DNA from: Bacillota bacterium
GTDB lineage: Bacteria; Bacillota; Clostridia; Lachnospirales; Bianqueaceae
Reading direction: 5' to 3'
Assembly (NCBI GenBank): GCA_017441925.1
Contig: JAFRUE010000012.1
Location: forward strand, 1-64,000
Length of the DNA: 64,000 nucleotides
This document shows positions 45,143 through 52,967 of the stretch, piece after piece. The notes under the pieces are model-generated. The model saw only the letters and a list, made by a program, of their open reading frames with translations, was not told the DNA's origin and did no database searches. Position numbers and translations under genes: made by a program. Within the stretch, counting starts at the first letter, position 1; each line of letters begins with the position of its first letter.

Positions 45143-45937
45143 TTACCCGCCGATCTGACACTCAAGACCGGACTGAAGGGCTGCGGTAAGGAGCTTCTGC
45201 ATATGCTCGCCGGTGGGAGGAACGATGTCCGGAAGCGTATAATCACGGCCGAGGCCGATGTATTTATCGGTGCCGAGACGATGGTAGGGCAGGAGATGCA
45301 GTCTGTGCACACCGGGCAGACTGGCGGCAAAACGGGAGATCTCCTGAATATCATGGACACTGTCATTGAAGCCCGGTACGACCGGAACCCGGATGATCAG
45401 CTGACACTGACCGCTCTCTGCGATCCTGCGGGCATTTTCGAGGATCCGCTCGTTCGGCGCGCCGGTGTAGGCTTTATGCTTCGCGCTGTTCATATGCTTG
45501 ATGTCGAGCAGATAATAATCGAGCTCTGGCAGGATCTTCTCGATCTTTTCAAACGGCGCGAAAGCTGTCGACTCGACAGCGGTATTGAGCTGCGCGTCGT
45601 GCGCAGCCTCGAGCAGCGCGGCGGAGAAATCGGCCTGGAACAGGCATTCGCCGCCGGAGAGTGTCATCCCGCCGCCGGATCTCCGGTAATACGGACGGTC
45701 CTTGAGCACGGTCTCCATGACTTCGCCGACGGTAATGTCCTGACCGACGGTCTTCGTCACGCCGCCCATTGTCATCTGTTCGAAATCATGGCTCTGCGAT
45801 TCGGGATTGCAGCACCAGCGGCAGCGCAGATAGCACCCTTTCAGGAATACGATCGTGCGGATCCCGGGCCCGTCATGAATGGAGTATCTCTGAATATCAA
45901 AGATACGTCCCCGCACCTGATTATAGTCTCTACTCAT
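45143..45937 (-). CDS. Glycyl radical enzyme activase (radical SAM)
   Basis: This 264-aa radical SAM enzyme would install the glycyl radical on the enzyme encoded 9 bp upstream. The cluster motif is C35-x3-C39-x2-C42 (KGCYLRCRWC), preceded by IFDIQRYSIHDGPGIRT, and the SAM-binding GGE is in MTLSGGECLFQ. Activases of diol dehydratases and related enzymes usually carry a ferredoxin-like insert with two more 4Fe-4S clusters after the first motif. Here the chain goes from CCNPESQ to TVGEVMETV with no extra cysteines, so the insert is absent, as in PflA. The role is firm; the missing insert is notable. Confidence 0.9.
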   Translation of the reverse strand: MSRDYNQVRGRIFDIQRYSIHDGPGIRTIVFLKGCYLRCRWCCNPESQSHDFEQMTMGGVTKTVGQDITVGEVMETVLKDRPYYRRSGGGMTLSGGECLFQADFSAALLEAAHDAQLNTAVESTAFAPFEKIEKILPELDYYLLDIKHMNSAKHKAYTGAPNERILENARRIAESGQCQLIIRVPVVPGFNDSVHDIQEISRFAASLPGVHRLHLLPYHRLGTDKYIGLGRDYTLPDIVPPTGEHMQKLLTAALQSGLECQIGG

Positions 45938-45946
45938 GGCAAATCG

Positions 45947-48475
45947 TTACAGTGAAGTCTGCTCGGTACGGCTGATGATATCGTCCTGCAGAGAGCGTGA
46001 AAGCTGCGTAAACAGTGCGCTGTAGCCCGCGACGCGGACGACCAGGGAACGATAGTTCTCCGGATGCTTCTGTGCGTCGAGCAGCGTCTCCCGGCTGACG
46101 ACGTTGAACTGCATATGGCTTCCCTTCTGATCGAAGTAGGAGCGGATGAACGCGACGAAATTGGCCAGCCCTTCCCGTCCCGCAAGAGCGGAGGGATGGA
46201 ATTTCATGTTGAAAAGCGTGCCGTTGGACGCGATCGAGTGGTCCAGATGCGATACGGAATTAGCGGCAGCGGTAGGACCATGCGTATCCCGTCCTGCGTA
46301 CGGAGAGACACCGTCCGCGACCGGGGTACCGGCATAGCGTCCGTCGGGAGTCGCGCCGGTCTGTGCGCCGAGCGGGACGTTTGCGGATACCGGATACAGG
46401 CCCGCCTGATACTGTCCTCCGCGCGGATTGCGGAATTCCTGCATGGGACGGGTGTAAGTGTACGCCACGTCGCGCGCGAAATTATCGACCTCGGGAATAT
46501 CGTTGCCGAACTTGGGAACGGCCTCGATCAGGTCGTGGATCTTTTGGTATTTAGCACGGTCCGCAGCAGAGATACCGTCATTCAGAGAGGTTTCATAGAT
46601 CGTGCGGATCTGGGATTCGGACAGCCGGATGCCGTCCTTCATCATCGCTTTCGCGACCTGCTCGGTCAGATCCTTAGCCTCCTCCGGTGTGCGCTCTTTG
46701 CCGTAGTTATGCGCCAGAGCATTACGCAGGTCCGCCATGGAGACGGTTTTCTGCTCATAGACCAGCGTCTTGACCGCATACAGGGCATCGGTCATATTCG
46801 CGATGCCAAAACCCTGCGGCCCGGTGAAATTATAGATTGCCCCGCCTTCCTGGACGCTCTTGCCGCGTCCGATGCAATCCTCGATCATACCGGAGAGGAA
46901 AGGCAGCGGGCAGCGTTCGGCATGAGCCACATCGATCGCATTGTCCGCGTTGACCAGCAGGCTGATCATATAATTCATCTGCTTCTTATAGGCGTCGTAG
47001 AATTCGTCGAAAGTCCGCATCTGGGTGACGTCGCCGGTCTTAAGACCGACCTGTACACCCTTGTCCATACCGTTCGAGAAAACAAGCTCGAGCGGACGGC
47101 ACATGTTGAAGAAAGCAGCATCGTGCCAGCCATCGGTCTTGCAGGCTTTCTGCGGCTCGACGCATCCGATGATATTGTAATCCCTGGCGTCGCTCATCGA
47201 CAGGCCGCGGGAGAGCAGGGACGGGATAATGACTTCGTCGTTGTAGTAAGCGGGAAGGCCGACGCCGGTGCGGGTCAGCTCAGCTGCGCGCATCAGGAAT
47301 TCCTGCGGCGAACCGTTCCATACGCGGACAGAGAAGGACGGCTGCGGCAGCAGAACATGCATGGTCGCTTCGATGCACATAAAGGACAGATCATTGGTCG
47401 CATCGAGACCTTCGGGGGTCTGACCGCCGGCGATCAGGTTCTGGAACAGGCTGTAGCCAGCGAAACCCTTTGCGGAAGCGGCATCGCGGATCTTGTTGAG
47501 GTCGTTGAGCTTGACCCAGATGCAGTCCATGATCTCCTGGGCGAATTCACGGGTGATCTTGCCTTCTTCCAGATCTTTCTTGAAGAACGGATACATATAC
47601 TGGTCGAAACGGCCCGGAGAGATCGAATGTCCGCTGGACTCGACCTGCAGCAGCTGCTGGATGAACCAGAAGGACTGGCAGGCTTCATAGAAATTGCGGG
47701 CGCCATAGCGCGGGACACGTGCGCAGTTCTCAGCGATGACCTCAAGCTCCTTGCGGCGGACGGGGTCTTTTTCCTTGGCGGCTTCTTCCCTGGCAAGTGC
47801 GGAATAGCGCTCAGCGTAGACGCAGGCGGCCTCACAGGACAGAATTACGGCCTGCAGGAAATGCGAACGGCGGGCATAGTCTCCGTCCCCGACCTTGCAC
47901 TTAAGAAGTGCTTCGGCGGCCTCGGCCTTGATGGATTCAAGTCCCTCGCGGGCAATGCGGCCGTAGCAGACGGTCACGTGGCCGATCCCATTATAGAAAT
48001 AGTTACCCGGTGTGAACATGTTGTGCTCGATCGCGACAAGCGCCTCCGGAGCCATGTAGGACGTGGCCAGCTCACTGGTGGTGCGTCCCTTCCAGTACTT
48101 GTAGACCTCATGCAGCGTGGCCTTGGTCGCGTCGTCGATGTGGAAAGGATCGGCCTCACGGGTCTCCATGGTCTCGAATTCATCCTCCAGCCAGCTGTAG
48201 GAGAATTCAGGGAAGACCTGGCAGCCGCGCGGAGCCTGGGAAGAGCTGCCGACGATCAGCTCTTCCGGACGGATAATGATCGGAAGATGACGGCAGATCG
48301 CGTCAAACGCCTTTGCACGGCGGATGATGATCGGGTCGCCTTCAGTCTGTTTGTAGGATTCGGTCAGGAGTACGGCGCGGTCGGCCTCCACGACGGGAAG
48401 CTTCGCATATAGATGCTCGATCAGCCTCGGGATACGAGGACTTTTCGCAATATGCTCAGAATAAAAAGCGGACAT
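45947..48475 (-). CDS. Glycyl radical enzyme, diol dehydratase-like (B12-independent)
   Basis: This 842-aa enzyme has the thiyl Cys in IIGCVEPQ (C438, E440) and the radical Gly (about G817) in RVAGYSALF. It keeps the residue set of B12-independent glycerol/propanediol dehydratases: H166 in NGIGHVTV, S284 in SGHSISPGRF, and H451-D452 in TDGWHDAAFF, 14 residues after the Cys. Choline lyase has Thr in place of that His. No shell proteins or aldehyde dehydrogenase are nearby. Substrate is inferred as 1,2-propanediol or glycerol; fucose and rhamnose breakdown would supply the former. The start at 48475 follows GGAAGGAG. Confidence 0.88.
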   Translation of the reverse strand: MSAFYSEHIAKSPRIPRLIEHLYAKLPVVEADRAVLLTESYKQTEGDPIIIRRAKAFDAICRHLPIIIRPEELIVGSSSQAPRGCQVFPEFSYSWLEDEFETMETREADPFHIDDATKATLHEVYKYWKGRTTSELATSYMAPEALVAIEHNMFTPGNYFYNGIGHVTVCYGRIAREGLESIKAEAAEALLKCKVGDGDYARRSHFLQAVILSCEAACVYAERYSALAREEAAKEKDPVRRKELEVIAENCARVPRYGARNFYEACQSFWFIQQLLQVESSGHSISPGRFDQYMYPFFKKDLEEGKITREFAQEIMDCIWVKLNDLNKIRDAASAKGFAGYSLFQNLIAGGQTPEGLDATNDLSFMCIEATMHVLLPQPSFSVRVWNGSPQEFLMRAAELTRTGVGLPAYYNDEVIIPSLLSRGLSMSDARDYNIIGCVEPQKACKTDGWHDAAFFNMCRPLELVFSNGMDKGVQVGLKTGDVTQMRTFDEFYDAYKKQMNYMISLLVNADNAIDVAHAERCPLPFLSGMIEDCIGRGKSVQEGGAIYNFTGPQGFGIANMTDALYAVKTLVYEQKTVSMADLRNALAHNYGKERTPEEAKDLTEQVAKAMMKDGIRLSESQIRTIYETSLNDGISAADRAKYQKIHDLIEAVPKFGNDIPEVDNFARDVAYTYTRPMQEFRNPRGGQYQAGLYPVSANVPLGAQTGATPDGRYAGTPVADGVSPYAGRDTHGPTAAANSVSHLDHSIASNGTLFNMKFHPSALAGREGLANFVAFIRSYFDQKGSHMQFNVVSRETLLDAQKHPENYRSLVVRVAGYSALFTQLSRSLQDDIISRTEQTSL

Positions 48476-48515
48476 GTGGATACTCCTTCCATAAGAGCAT
48501 ACTTTTCTATTGATA

Positions 48516-48544
48516 ATTTTACCGCAGGACGGCCGTATTGTCAA
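48516..48544 (-). promoter_or_regulatory. Promoter of the glycyl radical enzyme operon
   Basis: On the minus strand a consensus TTGACA (48539-48544), a 17-bp spacer and TAAAAT (48516-48521) are seen. Confidence 0.82.
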
Positions 48545-48585
48545 CAGAAATAAAAGAAAATACAACAAAAACAAAGATAAAACAA

Positions 48586-48599
48586 CGGAAGCGGTAACG
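48586..48599. promoter_or_regulatory. Weak catabolite-responsive element candidate
   Basis: CGGAAGCGGTAACG matches 8 of 11 defined positions of the Firmicutes cre pattern TGWAANCGNTNWCA. It lies in the AT-rich region between the glycyl radical enzyme operon and the divergent GH2 gene. The match is modest. Confidence 0.25.
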
Positions 48600-48689
48600 C
48601 GTTCAGGAGAGAAATCTGTGCAATATATGTTAATTCAACACGAAACAACAAAAAGCAAAGAGTAATTGAAATATTTTTGCGAAAAAGTG

Positions 48690-48717
48690 TTTACAAAACA
48701 AAACCTTTTGGTATAAT
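48690..48717 (+). promoter_or_regulatory. Promoter of the large GH2 gene
   Basis: TTTACA (48690-48695), a 16-bp spacer and TATAAT (48712-48717) with extended TGG are seen. AAGGAAGGA precedes the ATG at 48751. Confidence 0.8.
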
Positions 48718-48750
48718 GAAATCAAATTTGGAACAAGGAAGGAATTGAAT

Positions 48751-51597
48751 ATGAGAACAAAGCAGTTAATGAACAGAGACTGGCGTTATTATTTCGGTGA
48801 ACCTTCTGTTATGCGGGAGGATTACAACAGCTCTGACCAGACCTATCGCGGCAGCCGCGCGGCAAACGGACGCGGACCCGCAAGGCGCGATTTTGACGAT
48901 GCTGACTGGCAGATCGTTTCCCTGCCCCACGATTTTGTTGCACTGAACGGCATCTCCGAGACAGATCCTCGCGGCGGAGAGCACTGTGATTTCCCGATGG
49001 ATCGCGGCAGCGCCTGGTACCGCCGTTATTTCAAGATGGCCGAGGCGGACAAAGACAAACGCGTCGTACTGTATTTTGAGGGCATGGGGACGCTTTGTGA
49101 AGTGTACGTGAACTCCATGCTGCAGTACGTGAGCCGTACGAACGGCATCGGTTTCGCGATCGATATTACCGATACGCTGCGCTACGGGGACGAGGAGAAT
49201 GTGGTCGCTGTACATTGCGACTGCCACGACTATGAAGCCTGGTATTATGAGGGCGGCGGCATTACCCGAAACGTCTGGATGATCGTTACGGACAGGCTCG
49301 CAGTGGATCACTGGGGCACTTTTGTCCGCAGCGAGAGGCTCTCTGACACGAAATGGAAGCTGACGATCGATACGAAGGTCGTGAACCGTCACCGCGAGGA
49401 TAAGAACGCGTGCATCGTTTCCCGTATCGTTCCGCAGGACGGACTGGATGCCGGCAAAGAGGCAGCCTGTGTTGACAGTCCGTGTCAGGCTGTTGCTTCC
49501 TATAGCGAGGCGGATTTCTCCCAGACACTGGAAATGGAGAACCCCAATCTGTGGAGCCCGAAGGAGCCTCATCTGTACACCCTGGTGACAGAGGTCGTCT
49601 GCGACGGAGAGGTCGTAGACAAGGAAGAGACGACCTTTGGTATCCGCGAGCTGAAGTATGACGCGGAGCATGGCCTGTACGTTAACGGCGAGAAGACGAC
49701 GATCTACGGCTTCGCGAACCATATGATCTATCTGGGCGTCGGCGAGGCGATGACTGATTCCATGTGCGAATTCCAGATCCGCACGCTGCGCGAGATGGGA
49801 TCCAACGGCTACCGTACCGCTCACAGCCCGCATCAGGACGCGATCATGGACTGGTGCGACCGCTACGGACAGCTTGTCATGGACGAGAACCGTATTTTCC
49901 ATTCATCCGAATTCGGAATCGACGAAGTGCGCCGCCTGATCCTGCGTGACCGCAACCATCCGTCGGTCTGCATGTGGGCAATGTATAATGAAGAGGATTT
50001 CGTGACGAACGAGACCGGAATCCGCATTTTCAAGACCCTTAAGGAGGAGGTCCGCAAACTGGATCCGACAAGACCGGTGACCGGCGCGACTTCCTACGGA
50101 ATGTTCAGCGAAGGTATGCATGACGACTATGATATCTTCGGATTCAACCATCAGAGCATGCATTTCGACTCCCTGCATAAAGTACATGCCGGCAAGCCGA
50201 TTTTCTGCTCCGAGATGATTTTCCCGGTCGGCAAAGCGCGCCGCGGCGGCATGGGCGTACGTCCGGCAGAGGACGCGCACCAGCTGCAGAAAGAATTCCC
50301 GATCGGCGGATTCCATTTCACGGGCTGGGCCGAGATGCCGAGCCGTCCGCGGATCATCGGAATGGAAGGCACATATGCGGCCGGGTATTATGGCTTCCGC
50401 GCACTGCTGCGTCCGGATGAGCCCATCGCCAAGATCTTCCCGGCATGGGATTTCCCGGGACAGGAAGGCAAGAAAGTCGAGCTCAGCCTTGCGAATAACG
50501 GCGATACCGTGGAGGTATACCGCAATGGGGAGAAGATCCTGACAACAGAGACGGATCTCTATCAGATCACTCCGGTCGAAGTCGAATATCAGCCGGGCGA
50601 GCTTAAGATCGTTGCTTATAAGAATGGCGAGAAGTGGGCCGAGGACGTTTCCGTGACGCCGGGAGCGCCGTACGGACTCGAGCTTGTCTGCGAGAACAAG
50701 ATGCTCAAGGCGGACGGGACGGATACCGCGTTGGTTTCCGCGTATGTGGTCGATAAGGACGGTAACCGCTGCCTGACCGACCGCGGCAGGCTGCTGCATT
50801 TCTCCTGGAACGAAGCAGGCGAGCTGGTCTCAACGAATGCGCTGAACGATAACGGATTCCAGGGCTATATGGGGCCGGACGTCCGGAATTTCCTCGGCAA
50901 AGCCCAGGCGATCCTTCGGACGCTGCCCTGTCAGGGACCGATGGTCGTCCGCGTCGAGTCGGAAGGCCTGCAGCCGGCGGAGATCGAGATTCCGTGGATC
51001 ATGCCGGATGTGGAACAGGTTCCGGACTGCAAGCCGGGATATGTGCTGAACTGGAAGATTTCCAAGCTGATGCCGGGCGAGATGGACGATGAGAAAGTCA
51101 TCCGCGAGCACGATGTACAGCGCTGGCAAATCGTTGATACGGTGGGTTCGCCCGCGATCCTTGCAGGCGCAAGAGCCGGATACAACGGCACACCGGGACT
51201 GTATCCGGATGACGTTGCGCTGAATTATGCATATTATAATCATGTCGTGATTCCGGATGACCTGAAGCCGCAGACGGAAGACGCTGTCCTGGCTCTGCAT
51301 TTCGAAGGCATCGATGGCAAGGCCAATCTGTATGTGACGGACGGTAAGAAGTGCAACACGGGAAATCACGCGAGTGATTCGCCGTGGTTCGGACATTATC
51401 GTCCGGAGTGGGTCGTTCCGTGTCCGGACTTCAAGCCCGGCGACGAAGTCGATATCTGGGTCATGATGCATGACCTCGGCCGCGTCCATGGAATCGGCTG
51501 GCCGGTTTACTGGGAGTACACGACGATGGCGAGGATTAAGGCGCTTGAGGACCAGACGGCCAAGGAGTGGGATTTCTGCAACCACGACGACGATTAA
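48751..51597 (+). CDS. Large GH2-family glycosidase (beta-galactosidase/glucuronidase-like)
   Basis: This 948-aa cytoplasmic glycosidase has the GH2 order of a sugar-binding domain (WQIVSLPHDFVALNG and YFEGMGTLCEVYVN), an immunoglobulin-like domain (NLWSPKEPHLYTL, FGIRELKYDAEHGLYVNGEK) and a TIM barrel (SNGYRTAHSPHQDAIMDWCD). The acid/base Glu is in CMWAMYNEEDF and the nucleophile Glu probably in PIFCSEMIFP. The long C-terminal part (about 600-948) has beta domains, one DUF4982-like, typical of enzymes on plant or host glycans. Galactosidase, glucuronidase or another exo-activity cannot be told apart here. A strong terminator follows. Confidence 0.87.
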   Translation: MRTKQLMNRDWRYYFGEPSVMREDYNSSDQTYRGSRAANGRGPARRDFDDADWQIVSLPHDFVALNGISETDPRGGEHCDFPMDRGSAWYRRYFKMAEADKDKRVVLYFEGMGTLCEVYVNSMLQYVSRTNGIGFAIDITDTLRYGDEENVVAVHCDCHDYEAWYYEGGGITRNVWMIVTDRLAVDHWGTFVRSERLSDTKWKLTIDTKVVNRHREDKNACIVSRIVPQDGLDAGKEAACVDSPCQAVASYSEADFSQTLEMENPNLWSPKEPHLYTLVTEVVCDGEVVDKEETTFGIRELKYDAEHGLYVNGEKTTIYGFANHMIYLGVGEAMTDSMCEFQIRTLREMGSNGYRTAHSPHQDAIMDWCDRYGQLVMDENRIFHSSEFGIDEVRRLILRDRNHPSVCMWAMYNEEDFVTNETGIRIFKTLKEEVRKLDPTRPVTGATSYGMFSEGMHDDYDIFGFNHQSMHFDSLHKVHAGKPIFCSEMIFPVGKARRGGMGVRPAEDAHQLQKEFPIGGFHFTGWAEMPSRPRIIGMEGTYAAGYYGFRALLRPDEPIAKIFPAWDFPGQEGKKVELSLANNGDTVEVYRNGEKILTTETDLYQITPVEVEYQPGELKIVAYKNGEKWAEDVSVTPGAPYGLELVCENKMLKADGTDTALVSAYVVDKDGNRCLTDRGRLLHFSWNEAGELVSTNALNDNGFQGYMGPDVRNFLGKAQAILRTLPCQGPMVVRVESEGLQPAEIEIPWIMPDVEQVPDCKPGYVLNWKISKLMPGEMDDEKVIREHDVQRWQIVDTVGSPAILAGARAGYNGTPGLYPDDVALNYAYYNHVVIPDDLKPQTEDAVLALHFEGIDGKANLYVTDGKKCNTGNHASDSPWFGHYRPEWVVPCPDFKPGDEVDIWVMMHDLGRVHGIGWPVYWEYTTMARIKALEDQTAKEWDFCNHDDD

Positions 51598-51625
51598 TAA
51601 ATACAGGGAAATACCGCAAATTACG

Positions 51626-51660
51626 GCTGCCGCACGTTTAAAACGTGCGGCGGCTTTTTT
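51626..51660 (+). terminator. Terminator of the large GH2 gene
   Basis: GCTGCCGCACGTTT pairs with AAACGTGCGGCGGC and is followed by six T residues. A second small hairpin, CGGGCAC/GTGCCCG at 51681-51699, lies just downstream. Confidence 0.85.
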
Positions 51661-51700
51661 GTATGCGGTTCTGCTGAATCCGGGCACCTCAAGTGCCCGT

Positions 51701-51770
51701 TCGCATTAAGTCGCGTTAAGTCGTACTGAATCGTGTCAAGTTGTGTCAAGTTGTGTTAAGTCGTGTCAGC
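51701..51770. repeat. Seven tandem decamers in perfect 10-bp register
   Basis: Seven consecutive 10-mers fit the consensus TCGTGTCAAG: TCGCATTAAG, TCGCGTTAAG, TCGTACTGAA, TCGTGTCAAG, TTGTGTCAAG, TTGTGTTAAG, TCGTGTCAGC. No indels break the register. The last unit contains the GTGTCAG of the palindromic element at 51763. The 51598-51980 interval has no gene; it holds two hairpins, these decamers, one palindromic element and the nuclease terminator. Confidence 0.8.
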
Positions 51771-51811
51771 TTTCATCTTTTTATGTGAAGAAACGAATCA
51801 TTTTCTGACAC
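51763..51811. repeat. GTGTCAG-N35-CTGACAC element, 3' side of the nuclease gene
   Basis: GTGTCAG (51763-51769) and CTGACAC (51805-51811) form a perfect 7-bp inverted repeat with exactly 35 bp between. The interior is AT-rich and unrelated to the other copies. Confidence 0.8.
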
Positions 51812-51847
51812 ACTGCGGGATCATCTGATACGACTTGAGATGCAAAT

Positions 51848-51878
51848 AAAAAAAGATCCGCTGCATTTGCAGGGATCT
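51848..51878 (-). terminator. Terminator of the nuclease gene
   Basis: On the minus strand AGATCC-CTGC pairs with GCAG-(C)-GGATCT around loop AAAT and is followed by seven T residues. Confidence 0.8.
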
Positions 51879-51980
51879 ATCTATAAGCCTGCAGAAAAGA
51901 CGCGAATCCGGCCTATTTTTGCGCATAAAAATCACATGATACAGAATTCTGCAGGAAATCAGATCTCGAAAAATCAGATT

Positions 51981-52715
51981 TCAGAAAACACCCCGTGTAT
52001 GCAGCATCTGTTCGATTTCCACAAGGTCAATGCGTTTGCCATATGCAACACTGATCAGCAGATCTTTTCCGATGACAAAACCTTCAGAACGGTAACGCGC
52101 CCACTTTTTGCGCTGGTTTTTCGCATAATCAAGCTTGTTCAGCAGGCCGTGATGTTCATGATATACAGGCTGCCCGTCCACAATATACTTAAAATCCGGG
52201 TAAAGAATCCGTCCCCCGATCATCGTTGGCGGCGCATATTCAAAGCGCACATGATGTTTATGCAGCATTTCGACGATCGCTGCTTCCGCCGTCGAGCAGA
52301 CATAGATTTTATTTGTATAAAAGATATAGCTTTCTGCATACGGACGGTTGATCACCGCCAATTTGGCCGCAAGCCGGCGACGATAACCCTTCAGATGCCG
52401 AGATGCTTTGCGGATCTTTTTCAGCGCCATACGGATCGTTCTTTTAATGCGCAGTAGATCGATGAGGCCGGAATCTGTTTTCAGGGAAAGATATCTGTCC
52501 CTGCGCCGGTGGTCTACTGTGGTCTGAACGCTGTAATATACACGCTGACCACGGCGGCGTACGGCAAGTGTCCCTCTTGGAAACCAGGGCAGTTCATTCA
52601 GCAGCTGCGCATGGAGCGTGACCAGCTGCTCGACGGAAAGGGTTTCGGCGTCCAGGTCCTCGGGCGGCACGATCAGCTTTGAGGGATCAATATAAAAATC
52701 ATCATAATCAGCCAT
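51981..52715 (-). CDS. PD-(D/E)XK-like nuclease of unknown role, flanked by palindromic repeats
   Basis: This 244-aa protein is not a known named family member, but its C-terminal half has the shape of a PD-(D/E)XK nuclease domain: E144 in CSTAEAAIVEML, then FEYAPPTMIGGRILYPDFKY with D174, and YHEHHGLLNKLDYA with E187 and H189 in place of the usual E-x-K. WARYRSEGFVIGKDLLIS follows as the end of the domain. The N-terminal half is very basic between about 87 and 119 and may bind nucleic acid. The start at 52715 follows AAAGGATGG. Copies of GTGTCAG-N35-CTGACAC lie 169 bp past the stop and 82 bp before the start. Confidence 0.65.
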   Translation of the reverse strand: MADYDDFYIDPSKLIVPPEDLDAETLSVEQLVTLHAQLLNELPWFPRGTLAVRRRGQRVYYSVQTTVDHRRRDRYLSLKTDSGLIDLLRIKRTIRMALKKIRKASRHLKGYRRRLAAKLAVINRPYAESYIFYTNKIYVCSTAEAAIVEMLHKHHVRFEYAPPTMIGGRILYPDFKYIVDGQPVYHEHHGLLNKLDYAKNQRKKWARYRSEGFVIGKDLLISVAYGKRIDLVEIEQMLHTRGVF

Positions 52716-52797
52716 TTTTACCATCCTTTCAACATTGCTCTTATCCTTATTATGTAACGAAATCCGGTTTTGGCTGGTTTTTGCCGTATTTTTGTAC

Positions 52798-52846
52798 GTG
52801 TCAGAAACAGAATGGTTTTTGTATGAAAAAAACCGGATGCTGACAC
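52798..52846. repeat. GTGTCAG-N35-CTGACAC element, 5' side of the nuclease gene
   Basis: GTGTCAG (52798-52804) and CTGACAC (52840-52846) form a perfect 7-bp inverted repeat with 35 bp between, as in the other four copies. It lies between the nuclease start and the promoter of MATE 4. Confidence 0.8.
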
Positions 52847-52886
52847 GCTTGGGGAGAGGATGGCGAAGATGGTGACGATGTTGTAC

Positions 52887-52915
52887 TTGCGGGACGGCTT
52901 TATCTGTAGTATACT
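52887..52915 (+). promoter_or_regulatory. Probable promoter of MATE gene 4
   Basis: TTGCGG (52887-52892), a 17-bp spacer and TATACT (52910-52915) are seen. The -35 is weak. Confidence 0.5.
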
Positions 52916-52967
52916 GATCAGGAGCAGGAAATCAGACAGAACAGAAAATGCAGCCCGAGAGGAAATT

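Noticed and set aside
46064..48412. 782-codon open frame antisense to the glycyl radical enzyme gene
   Set aside because: The sense strand encodes a complete conserved enzyme with all catalytic motifs; the antisense frame is a composition effect.
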